This document shows, piece after piece, positions 1 to 13,000 of a stretch of 64,000 nt of DNA. Origin of the DNA: Varroa destructor (lineage: Eukaryota; Arthropoda; Arachnida; Mesostigmata; Varroidae); assembly GCF_002443255.2 (NCBI RefSeq), contig NW_019211456.1:58013578-58077577 (forward strand), given 5' to 3'. A model generated the notes under the pieces. That model ran no database searches, was not told where the DNA came from, and worked only from the letters and a program-made list of their open reading frames with translations. Within the stretch, counting starts at the first letter, position 1, and the number at the start of each line of letters is the position of its first letter. The translations under genes were made by a program, and so were the position numbers.

Positions 1-950
1 AGGCAATAATAGAATGTCATTAATTAGCAAATGTCCTGTATATATCTAAGTTGTTTAAATTCCCTTCTACCAACAACGTAGTACCCTTATTGTATGTTAC
101 ATAAATCAATGAATAAAAATTTGAAAGTCGTCAGAGCACAAACGCAAATATACTTCCAACGCCTTCCCGGTTATACGCTTTGGGCGGGTACTGATAAAAA
201 TGGTTTATTTTATCTAGTCGTATGAAAAACTAATTCACAGACGACTGTGGCCCGAGGCACATATGTCAGATATACAAAGAGCCCTGATTTAGAGAAACGT
301 GGAAGCGCAAAGTTTCGGGCGGATAGGTGACCTCGCACCGAAGAGATTCGGATGAATTATGCAGATGACGGGATGCATGTAGGTTGGCTCTTACTGGAAA
401 GACAGTCTGCACCTTCAATGTCGATTGAACTACACTAAAAGAGAAAACAATATTCGATATTTGATTCCAGTCCAACAAATGAGCTCGGATCAACACAGAC
501 GAAAAAAATCCGGATTTTAGAGCAAAGGGTAAAATCAATACGTTCCGGGCAAACATTCTGTATTTGAAAGATTTATTCAGTAAAACTATACAATGAGCTA
601 ATTTTATTAATGAATTTCTTTACGTTGTGAGAGAGCAAAACTCGATATGTAAACAATTAACCTCAGTGCAACACTTGACCATCGCTAAAAAGAAAACCAG
701 CTCAACAAAGAATACGTGCGCGCAGTTGCCATTCAGAAGAAAAGCTGAATAAGGAATATGTGATTGTGGCCATAAAGGGATATTATGTAATACACGTTTT
801 TGCATTTCAAATGTTAGCAAAATCGCTGAAAGTGGAAAAGGCCTTTAACAACCGTGAGTCAGCCAGATTCCTTGCCCGCCAACTAATCAGAACAAACAAA
901 TCAAACCACCTCCGTATAGGTCGACAATGATTACTGCAATTCATACTTAC
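1..950. other. intron sequence left of draper-like exon 16
   Basis: AT-rich. It begins with the strong minus-strand donor GTAAGT just left of 951. I looked on the minus strand for another EGF exon or a membrane exon and saw none. The open frames at 266-556 and 620-820 lack EGF spacing. Confidence 0.6.
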
Positions 951-1085
951 TCTTTGAACACGTTAATCCAGTCCATCCGGATCGACATGAGCATGAGCCC
1001 GTTACCGAATCGCATAGGCTAAGAGCATTCTCACAGCGAGGACACTGTTGCTTGCACCCCAGGCCAAAGTATCCTTGAGAGCACC
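951..1085 (-). CDS. drpr: draper-like exon 16: repeat 13, last exon in the window
   Basis: Residues 628-671 plus one base, phase 1-1, 135 nt. The acceptor is TTACTTTAG|GG and the donor AAAGA|GTAAGT. It encodes [29 protein letters not shown] and RSGWTGLTC. The CPRC...LCDSVTG form of repeat 13 matches the unusual thirteenth repeat of MEGF10. No further EGF exon is visible between 1 and 950, so the gene continues off the left edge. Confidence 0.92.
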
Positions 1086-4000
1086 CTAAAGTAAGAGAAC
1101 TATTGACTAGATATGATTAAGTAATAGTATGTGTTTCACACGGAGCTGCATTTACCCGTTGGAGAACCCATTGCCAATATAAAAACGGTTCTTCTAACTA
1201 CCTCTTCATGGTCATTTTGATTAAGGGTCGATATTTAGTTTTCACACAAGAACGTTCATTAGAAGGCGGCAAATAATACGCATGGGCTTAAAAGGCGCGC
1301 ACAAGTGACTCATGTCTGTGCTACACATACCATATCAAAAAAAAAAAACACAAGTTTACGAAGAAACCAGTTGGTAACGTAATATTTTTTAGTATATAAT
1401 ATTATGTTTCGCTATGCGACTTTAAGGTTCTCCTTGTTTACACAGATAGTTGGTTTGATAGTAGAGCTTTTTTAATCAATTACGTATTCGTCGTCTTAGC
1501 TCGTAAATACAGTGCAGCATAGACATTTTAATCTGTCTAAGTTTTAAAGCATTACCTATATATTTAGTGTCAAGGTATAATTATACCTTAAACCAGATAT
1601 TAGGTCTATGTGAAAAGAAGAATAAAATTTGATATTTCGACAGTAAGATGAGCATGAATTTAGGTCTCATAAAGTATGCTGTCATCTTACGGATATAGTT
1701 AGAAGAACTGAGCCCCTTCGTTCAGCACAGAAAACTTCGTCAAAGTTTGGGACGAAAATGAGCGTCAGATATGACCATCGTCGACTATCATATGGCCGCA
1801 TTTAAGTGCTTAATCCAAAATGTATCATCATGAAGCGTAATAGCCGGGGGGTGGTGCCCAGGATGACTTTTTCAAATGCGAAAAAATCTGCATTTAAAGC
1901 AGTATGGCAAATTGTTCAATCCCTTTTTATTAAAAAAAAAAATTATTGAAGCCAATTGTGAATTAGGCACTATGAATGAATTCCCGCAATCGACAGCGAT
2001 AGCCTATCTTCAATATTCACCACGCAGGGAGCATAAAAATAAATTTAAACTATTGCAAAGTAAACGACTCAAGGGATATTAGATAGATCATACAGAGAGC
2101 GCCACAAGATTGACGACATACAAAAAAAAACAGCTAAACAAAGCCAACAATTGCCACGTGTTACTCACTTTTCTTGCATTTAGGGCCGTAAAATCCAGGA
2201 GGACAGCTGCAGTCGGCGCTGAACTGATTACAGGTACCGTTATTAGTGCACGGGCATACATTCGAGCAGTCTGCCCCCCAAAAAAGGCCGGGTGGTATAC
2301 ATTCCGATTCACACCGCCAACCGCTATAGCCTGGCAAGCAACGGCATTCACCTGCAGTGGGGTAAAAATACATTGCGTAGCTATCAGCAAATACTCAATT
2401 AGGTTCGATCACAATTACGTAACAGTATCATTGGGGGATTTCTGGCCAGACAGAAGCTTAACAACAGATAGCACTAGAAATGGCGAAATTTTTTCTTAAT
2501 GTAAAGGCTTCAGCGTTTATTGCGTGAACTTGGAACCTGGCCACGTTATCTTAGTAGGACAGAAATTGTCTGTTTGCTGAACATTAGCTTTTAGCTGTGT
2601 GCATGCCACTCCAGGATTACATAAAACACCGATAAGATATAAAAAAGTACGAAAAAAAGAAAGCAATGTATAGCTATATAATAGTCTCAAACATATTCAG
2701 AAACTGCAAAAAATTTACCTCTAGAATAAAAGCAGACAATTTGAAACCAGACTTTTCTACGCATTGAATACCAGCATGCTCCAGTTACTCACCAGTTACT
2801 GAGTCGCATCCAATAGAATTGTTCTCTTCACAGTCACACTTGTGGCTGCAGCCCGGGCCAAAATAGCCAGACTGGAAAAAAATACTGCATCGCGTTAGAA
2901 TATCATCCTCTCACAATAATAGTCTTTATGTCACCTATTTTGTATTATACAGTTCTATTCCTGCTCCCTATAATGCTTGCCTTGCCGATCAAGGCCCATT
3001 TTTGCTATCTGGGTTGCCGGTGCGGCAGTTAGTCAGATAGAAAAATATTTGGAATATATATTTTACTGCGCTATAAATGTGTTGTTCATTACGAACCTGG
3101 ATGAAGGATATCAATAAATATGCGTACTCTATAAAATTTGTCTAAATGTCTCTATAGTTTCCAACAGATAGCTCATCTATGGTTGAGTAGACCAGGGGAG
3201 ATGCGGGAAATTACAGATGCAATCTTTTTCCATCTAGACAATACAGTCACGTATATACGTCAAAATCTTCTCAATGATATAGTGGCAACGGCTCAATTTG
3301 TTAGACTTAAGAATATATAAGTCTTGAGCTGGACTCGTTCCGCTGGTGAAGGCTAGCCATCTCAGAACATCGAAATGGTAAAACTGCAAAGTGCTGCTTG
3401 CTCATTCGCATTGACCTACGTCAACCCGTTATTTTGTGTTAAATAAACTAAACTTAAAGCAACATTTACTTTTCTACATTCTTGCGACTTAAATGGGTTC
3501 GTTTCTAATTTCCTGTTGTTCTATGTACTAAACTTCCCAAAAAGTCACCTGGAGCCTATTTTTAATGGTAGATTATCTCATAGGTGTATAAGAGGATGCG
3601 TGTTGGGTCTGTCTGATAATTTCGCGTTAAGGGACCTTTTCCTATTGCCACGCACGACCGCTCTGTATCTGAGCATAAGAATTTCTTCACGACATGATAT
3701 CAAGAAATGCTAACAGGTTTTCTATGCCTTAGCCTGAACGTAATTTAACTTGAGTCAGAACAGTATTTAATCAATACTCTTCTATGGCAACAAAACAATT
3801 GATGCTTCGTTAATCCAAAGTCGCAAAACGTACATCGCCTACCTTGCGAAGTACTTCCTAACAAAATTGCAAAGAAGAAATCTGAATGCCGAAATAATAA
3901 GAGTAATCTTCCTGAAATATATATTCCTATTGCGTTTAATTAGTGATCAATGAGATAATTCGAGAGGTTGTCCAATTGTAAAAAGAGTTGGAAAAAGTTC

Positions 4001-7000
4001 CCCACAAGGGATCGAAAAGTATTCCAGTCTAGAAACGTCAATGCAAAGATACCTGTTTTAGCTGAGTCTTTAGGAATAGTAGACATAAATTACAATTATG
4101 ATTATTTTGAATTGGTCCCCAGGGATGAAAAGGTGTAATATAGTTTAATTTTATTTTACTAAGGAAAGGTTTCTAAGGCATGAAAGATACAGCCTACTTG
4201 TCGCATGTGAATAATATATACGCTCTTTAAAGTACAGTGAGTTTTACGTCAGTATGAACAGCTTTCTGTAGCAGGCTAGGTTAGGTTAGGTTAGGCAACA
4301 ATGCCCCGACAGCAGAACAGTATTTGAGTGCGGACTTATTACAGTATCCAAACTAACTGCACACCTATTGGACGATTTTCTATATATATAGTATAACAAT
4401 TCATACAACTATAGTAGATACTTTCCTCTTTTTTAAATGTTTCTCATCACTGAGAGAAACTGATCTTATTTCACTGGTACAATAATATATTCTACTATTT
4501 CTCATTTAGTACTTTGCTTTTATGACATGTATAAATAGATGAAGGTCGCTGACCAACTGCTCGTGTTTTTGTCAATTAAGCACTCGGTAATACTTGCTTG
4601 TATTGGATAATAGTAACGTTAATTATAATAGTAATGTTAGTGTCTCTCTCGGCGCCATTTTGCCATTGCACTAGAACTGATTTCGGATTATATGCTCTTT
4701 CTTAAACCACGCCTGTCACAGGCGAAAGCTTTTGTTCAAGTGAACCTTCTAAAATGATCATCAAGCAACAACAGTTCGCTGCGAAGAGGAACCAGGTGAG
4801 TGGAGGTATCCAAATCGAGGGCTGTCAATTCCAACCGTATCGGGTCAGTGCACACGCTTGGGCGTCCCGGTCGGCAGTTCTCTGTGTGCACAGCGAAGAG
4901 CGCATAGAAAATGGGTACCAGGTAGCGCTCATGCAACTAAAGATATTACAAACATAAACGTATTTTAATGAAACAATTACTATAGAATAAGCAAAATATC
5001 TTTCCTATTTTTACTGTTGTTGTTGGAAGTAAGAATAGATGGCGAATGCATACCTCACACCGTTTCTCGCACAGTTCTCCATAGAAACCTGGAGTACAGC
5101 GACACTGACCAGTTCTTGCTTCACATTCTCCGCCATTTGCACATTGACACCGCGTTTGACAACCTGAACCGTAGAGGCCAGGAGGGCAAACCCGGTTGCA
5201 CCTCGACGTGAAGTACCCTACAACATAATTAGGAAGACAAAGGCAAAAAAAACAATAGCAATATTGCGAAGATTACTGGCGGACTCAGAAAGTTCCTATA
5301 AGCATCCTATTGCTCTTACAGGAATTACAGCTGAAGATTTTGAACTGACAGCATTGTGAAAACACACATAAATAATAGCATTACTGGCAAAGTTTTCATC
5401 GTGGCAAAAGCCTTGCACCGGTAAGGCAAACTGGTTTAGACTTTTGAGTGCACCGCTTGTCAAGACGCTTGCGCTGTTCATGTTAAAAAAAAAAATTAAA
5501 ACGTACCGAGAGCCGGATGCGCTCTCCTCGGGAGACAGAACTAGCCGCCGGCTAAACAGGCAGGCAATCGCAACTCCGAGTAGCATTGAGGAAGAAGGGT
5601 AATGTCCATGTGCGTGTTTAGCGTAAAATATTGCCCATAAAATAAAATTCCTGTTGTGTTTCGCCTTCTTTTCAGCAACGGCTTAACTCAGCTTTCCCCA
5701 GCAGCTTAACTCAGAAATTCAGGGTTTAGCGGTGTGAATACGTAATCCTTATGGGAAGTCGCGCCGTCGCCAACTGGTGTATACTTATTTTGCCTTGAGT
5801 AACGTGAATGCCTTCCATACGTGGTGTTGTTTCCGTCTACTAATGTCGCTTTGCTCCCTCCCATCTGTCCGGTTGGACAATTGCATCTCGCGACCAGGGC
5901 AGGCTAGGGACATCACGAGACCGTTCCGGTAAAACGACGAGGGCTGTCATACATCTTTCCCTAACATTTGATCTCCCACATCCTCTTTGTACAAGGAAAA
6001 AGCACCAATTGTCTATCTCAGTTAAAGTATTGCACTACCATTGGTAGCATAAATTTCCACTTCAAGCTTCATGCTCTCCTAAACGTTGGCTATGAACATG
6101 CTCCAACGTTAAAAGCCCAAGAGCTGACAGGAAACGAGTTCCGCGCACGTGTTAGTGCGTGCGCGCACGCTGACACGCGTTCCACACTTTCATACAAACG
6201 ACAGCTCCTCTATAATCATGCCACAGTAACAAGAAAGATATGTCATTGTCCGGCACGGCAAGCAAGCGCAATTTTCACTAGTAATCAAGAAATTTGGTAA
6301 ATACAGAACTGCTAACTGAAACAGTTTATCATATGTAAATCCTTAACGAAGGCCGTCATACATAATGGGATTTATGACCAAGGAACAACCATTTCTATGC
6401 CGTAGACTGTTAGTAAGCCTCTTGAAGCAGTCCGGGCGGTGCTTGCGCTCCAAAAATAGAAGGAATAGAGTCTTCGTAGAATAAGTAAATGGATTCTTTT
6501 TTATTCAACATGTTATCACATGCGTGATGTTCTTCTCGACAGCTGGTCATAAAAAACTATTAGCTCGGGACTTTCATATGCTTGAAGCACATGCATTTAC
6601 TGGAAATACAATCGTTGAGCAACAAAAAAAAAGAGACGAACACCAGTGATACTAATATATTTTCTGCCTAGCCTTATCGATAGGTATTTGTAGCAACGTA
6701 AATGTGAACATTGGGTAAATGAAATGAAGGGTCCTCAAAATCGTACTTTGGCTTTCAGTTAACCACACGACTGTACCTGAAGGGCAGGTGCATTGCCCAG
6801 TGATGTGAGAACATGTAGCATTGTTGTCGCAAATGCAGCTCTCCTCGCACGATCGGCCATAGCTCCCTGGCGGGCATTTTAGGGAGCAGCTAAAATGAGC
6901 CACATGAGAATGATATTAAATATTATTTCCATATTCTTATTAGAAAACCACGATAAATATTTTACTCTGTTGTACATTCCTCGATAAAAAGATAGCAAAA

Positions 7001-10000
7001 TAAATTTACAATGCGATGACAACTTCAACAATTTACAACGATCACATTACAATAGTATATTGATTAAGTATAGCAAATCGCTTATGCCGATCTATTACTT
7101 ACTCAGCTCCGTAGAATCCAGGCTCACAGATACATGTTCCATTGACAGGATCACACTCCGCACCGTTCGCACAGTCGCACTGTTGGCTACAACCCTCACC
7201 GAAAGTAAGTGTCGGGCAGGACCGCTCGCAGAGTTCTCCGTAGGACCCAGCACGGCACTCGCATGATCCTCTCCACGGATGGCAGCTGAATAAATTAATG
7301 AGACAAACAACTATAGAAGAAACTCTTATTTATTGCATAATAAGAGATAATATTTATCCAGCTGTCATTGTTGATATGAAGACGTTTGCTTGACATGAGC
7401 CTTTGTGTGGCTATAATTTGAAATCCTGTTAACTTTGGATAGGGCAACATATTCTATAGGGCATCACAGCTAATTAATGCTTGTCTAACTGTAAGATCAG
7501 AGGGACAGTAATAACTAGAGTGAAATATTGTTGTAATTACTGTTATTATGGCGGTAAAGATCCACTATACTACACTCCTATATAAACTTTCTGAACTACA
7601 ATGGCGGTCATTAAGCTGGAAATATATATAGGTTGACCAAAAGGATATGTCAGCTTGATTCGATGCTCAGTTGGGGTTGAGGTAAGCTGCTAACATCGTT
7701 GCGCATTTGTAAAGGGGGTGCTGAGGTCAGTCTTAATTTCCGCAGTTTTAAATATTTGTTTGCTGCTGGCTAGGTGTTATACATTGTTGGAAAGTTTTAT
7801 TCGAATAGCAATCTTCGCAACTTCGGCTTCTGAAAAATCAGCCAAAAAATTGTTCTAGACAGATGATGGAAAGTAATAGAAAAAATGTTCCATTTCACTT
7901 TGTCATCGTGACGATTTTATCGTTTTATAATACACAGTTTTCTATTTCACACTGGAAGAGAGATGCACTTACAAGCACTGAAACATAAGTAATTTCGGTT
8001 TCCCGCTTAACGAAAAACGCAGCGTTCTACTCGAATTATAGCAACTTATTAATTTATTAAGTATTTTCCATCACTCTTTACGACCCCTGCCAATCGATTT
8101 CACTTTACCATTCTCTCAACAAATTTATTTGTTCTTTCTCTTCAGAAATACTGAGTCTAAAAACTAAATAAAGTAGGTGCTAAACGTGTATTTTTTGCCA
8201 CCTAGAGCCACCGTCCTTAAAAGCCAAACTTGGCATAAGATACCGTTCACTGCACAATTAAATTACAATGGATTGACAGAGGAAAGAGAGCACTTTTGAG
8301 CGGTGCATAGAAGTAAACAAACGGCAAAAAGATAGCCGAAATGTTTCAGGCTAATAGTGTCAATCGGGCGAGAACAATATTAAGGCTAACGATAGGCAGA
8401 GTGAGCACCATACGTGCGTTTTATTGCGTACCAATGAGTACATTTTGTCCTTAATGCATGTGGTACATGCTGCCTATGAATAATAGACATTTTACCAGGA
8501 TGAATTGTACTAAAAAATAGAGAATCTGAAATAATAAAATCAGAACGAAGAAAAAAAAAATAGAAGATCCTCATTTTATGCTCCTAGATACAACATTAAA
8601 GCTATTTTATTAGAATAAAAAATATCAAATCTAGACAGAAATTTTCCGATTTGACAAATAACAGCTATTAAAATGTTAAATACTATTTCCAGAAGTTTAG
8701 GTAAGGAAGCATATCGGTCTATGAGCTTTCACCTTCGTCTGTTCCTTGACCTGACCTCATTGCTGATCCAGTGCCACTTCAACAGGAAATGAAGGCGTTT
8801 GAGATTTGATTCTAATACGATGTATTAAATATAGCTATAGGAATATATTTTGCTTCATTTATTACTTCTTGAAAATTATCGACAGTATGTATCTGCAGCT
8901 AATTAATAGGAACAGCTGCTAAATTGAACAGAGGCAATATATAAAAACGACTTGGGCATTGTTTGATATTTCAACAGCGTTTATCGTATTGCCGCAGACA
9001 TTGAGTTGATCAAGCAAACCTTAACGGGAGGATAGCTAATTTAGTTGGAAAGGGTTTCGAACTATGCTACTTAATATGATGCATATACCGTGTCCCTTCG
9101 GAGACTGTAGTTCAAGCCAGGCTAATATTACTTAGGTATAAGAGTGCGGACCTCGAATCTCTAGGTGAATTATAGGATTACTGGGCGATATTCTTGAAAA
9201 ATACATAGTTCCATGTGTATTCGATGATCATGTATTAGCCGTGAGTCTCTCGGTAATATTATGTTAAGTTGATTTCGTTTATTTTAAGCTCGAAGCATAG
9301 TATAGAAGAACACTTAGGAGTAGTACGCTACTTTGTTTTGCTACTTCGTTTGTGGCAGTTATACATACGGGCAATACGCATGATATAATAATAGAGAATT
9401 TTCTGTTTCAAAAAAAATGCTCCTCGTATTGCCCCATCACTGATGGCTAGATCGAAAGTTCAACGTTTGTAGTGGCTTTTGCGAAGGTAGCACCGAACTA
9501 CAAGGCATCTTTAAACTTAAGAAGATCTAGAAGTTTCCTTGTAGAAAGCTTTATTCTGGTGCAATATTTGATTATTATTGCACTGTTTACACGCTCCTCT
9601 CAATAATAAAACTATGTTACATTTTTCAAGATATAGCTCTGCTAAACTGCTATGTTTATTTATAAGCAAGTACCTTAGCGTCAGAGAATTTGTATAAGTA
9701 CAGCACGTTTACACAACATTACCGGGCGGCTACAATGTGTTTTTGGTCGAGTGTGTGTTTGTTAAAAATGTTTTATCTAGCTCACTTTTCTCCAGTTTGT
9801 TTTACCATAAGTATCACAAAGTACGTTAAAAATGCTTTCATACCCTAATTCGATTCTCCAATTGATTCATATAAATGCTAGAATCTGGTAGACACAATTT
9901 ATTGATCGATATCATTAAATAATAGTTGCAAACAACTGAAGGTCAAGAATTGACAAACTTCCTATCGTTTCACTGTGTGTAATTAGAAATTATTTTCCTG

Positions 10001-13000
10001 CCGCCAGATGACGCTATCTTGGCGAGGTATTTTTATGCCAAGTATCACAATGTTTACTCGCTTTATTTGCACAGATAAGACAATACGACTACCAAATTAC
10101 GAAACAAAAACCAAAAGTGAAGCCAACATCCGTGTATACCGTACATTGGCAGTCGCTTGTATCTAGTAAGCCATTTTGCTAATGTTATAATTCTTATAAT
10201 TATTCCCTCTTTATCGTTTTTGGGACGAATGACCCATATCGGTTTGTGTGTAGTAATAGCAAATTTCAGTTTTGCCAGTACAATTGGAAGGTAAATCAGC
10301 TTCATGGTTTACGCAATTGAATTTTACGCAGATTTGTTTTGTACGATGTGTCTACTTGGCCCCTTAATACGTTGGAAGCTTTCGCAAAGCTGCCCCTATC
10401 TCTGTTACCGTACGGCGCCATTTCCTCACCGTCCCTACGGCCATCCATCCATCCGTCCGCCCGTCCGTTCCCCGGGGATTTCTTCATTGAGCAAAAGACC
10501 AGTTACTATTCAATCCCGATCCGGTTCCAACCACTCGGCGCAGGGAGCAGCCGCCATCAAAGTTCGTTTCCCGTAGACAAATCATTGCACAGCGAGGAGC
10601 GTAAGCATGGCTGGATGACAACTTAGTTTCCCTAGCAATGTTACACTTCCGATTGCGCCTTGTTGCACGGCGGCTATAGGCAGAGAGTGTTTGTGTGTGC
10701 CTGCCTTCTATTGTCTTCAGGTTACTACAGGTCTATTTATAATTGTTGCCCAATCCAACCCTGCACATGCGTACATCCCCGCCAGTCTATTAAAACATAT
10801 GTACCATCAAGCCTACTTTTACTGTTTCTATATGTTAAAACTGGGCAAATAAACAAAAAGTTTCACAGAAATAACGAAATGAAGAGTTGTAATGACACTG
10901 CATCTATTTCCTATTTGTAGTGCGCTGATTTTTTTCTGGTACTGGAGGTCCCGGATTAACGTGTATTCGCTGGAATCCCTGCTGTAACACATCTTAGCTG
11001 CTATTCTGTGATACGAAAAACATGTTGTGAGTGCTTTGACCCTAAAAAATCTAGGCGCACGGTACACTGTGGTACTAAGCACTGCTGGCACCTGTTGCCT
11101 TCATCCAACTTTTACGACGAGTTGTTGCCATTTGTGTCACACTACACATACATGGACAGTTAATTTTAAATAATACTTGCTCTTATAATCGTCAAACGTT
11201 TGCTTCGAGAAATAGAACGAGTAGAACAAGCAGCATATCGTACAGCTCTGATGCGTAAACACTAAAACATTACAGAATATACGGACGCCCATTGTATAAT
11301 AAAAATCATATTTACCAGCCGCATTCGATTAATTTAAATTATACGAGTAGGTGGAATCGTATTCTAATAATTTTGTCCGAATTTGTTTCCATCTACTATC
11401 GATCGATATTTCTCAACAAGTGCTGAAGGTGCCACCTAGCGGCAAGTTAGACAACATTAAAAAATATTTTCTTTGCCTAGACCTCTTTACATTGTATATT
11501 TATCTAAGTTGTTTGCGATTGGGTGGCTACATAATTAATTGTCATTTAAGAAAGGAAAGCTAAAAAAAAAAGTCAAGACGGTCTTACAGTTTGGTGTTCT
11601 TGGCATGGCACTGACAGACCAAATCGCAGTTTTTTCCGTAGAGACCGTCAGCGCACTTTCGCGTTTCGCAGCGTGGACCTACAAAACCCGGGGCACATAC
11701 GCAGTGTCCGTTTGTCACGTCACACGATGCCCCTACAGAAACAGCGATAGAAGATTAACTGAAGACTTTTCATTGCTATCGTTCAGCATAATAATTATTA
11801 CAGATGCATCCTCAATACCGTGTTATACTATTCCGAACGTTTCTGCCTTACTTGAGTACCTGCCAGTCAAGAGTTGCCCAAAATAAAATTCACCTCATTG
11901 ATAAATACAATAAGATTTAAAATGTCTAATATATATTAATGCGTCTCGTTTACCCATTCGCGCAGAACAGATAGTAGCCAAATGCTTGAACGAAGATACA
12001 TGTAATTGCCTACATAGGCCATGTATTTGACCCAGTTGAATAGCGATGCCTTACCATTAATGCGATAGCGACATGGACAAAGCCTCAAATATTCTTATAA
12101 AATATATAGCAATTTACTGTTACTGTCCTCATGGTTATTCGCAATTGCCACCCTCTTTGTTATAAACAAAAAACAAGTTAAACGTTCTTATCGAAGGAAC
12201 GTGTGCTACGGAATAACATATCGTAGCATGTACTACGGTAATTCCTCCATGGCATATTTATTAGGATAGACCATTGAAGCACATTACTGTGAACTGCCCA
12301 AAAACAAAATAGAGCCGATTACATGGCCCTAGTTGAAACAAAAAAGCGTTTCCTAGAGAGGATTGTCGTTTCGGACAGCCCGTTTGCGGTTTGAGACATG
12401 CAGCTATTTTGGGCAGATCTAATTGCAGTGTTTCTACAGACACACAGGAAAGATGCTCGCAGCAAACCAGTACCTATTATGATGTGTGCTATTAGGAAAA
12501 CTAGAAGTAGCAAGGGAAAATAACCTATTATTACCGATTATAGTCGTCGTCTGTACTCAACTATACTTCTAGTTACTAGCAGTAAGCGTTTAGATGTAGC
12601 GCAAACGTCAAGTAGGTCAGCAATAAACCTATGTTAATTGTTATATCAAACAATGCCTAGATTTTGGTTTAGGGCAACAATTCTGCTTTAGTGCTGACTC
12701 ACCATTGAGACAGTCACAGCTTTTTAAACAGTTGAGACCGTACGTGCCTGGAGAGCATTCATCTTGACATCGAGAGCCGGTATATCCTGGAAACGGAAAC
12801 GAACGAAATAGTAAACTATCGTTAATCAATCAATGTCCTATATTGAGCGTCAGTCACCTAAGTGCGCTTGGCCAATACACTAAGCGTTTTTTTGCTAGTC
12901 TTTATTAGTATATTTGCTTATAGCATAAAAGCTGTATTCGAAAACACCATAAACTCTAAGTATAACTTAATATATAGCTGCTGAAAAGTACTTTTTAGCA

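Noticed and set aside
266..820. Minus-strand open frames that might have been the next draper-like exons or its membrane segment
   Set aside because: No EGF cysteine spacing, no clear acceptor in phase 1, and the hydrophobic part (FFVELVFFLAMV) is short and contains a Glu.
2110..2499. 129-codon plus-strand open frame
   Set aside because: It is the antisense shadow of the EGF-encoding exon 15 at 2169-2351.
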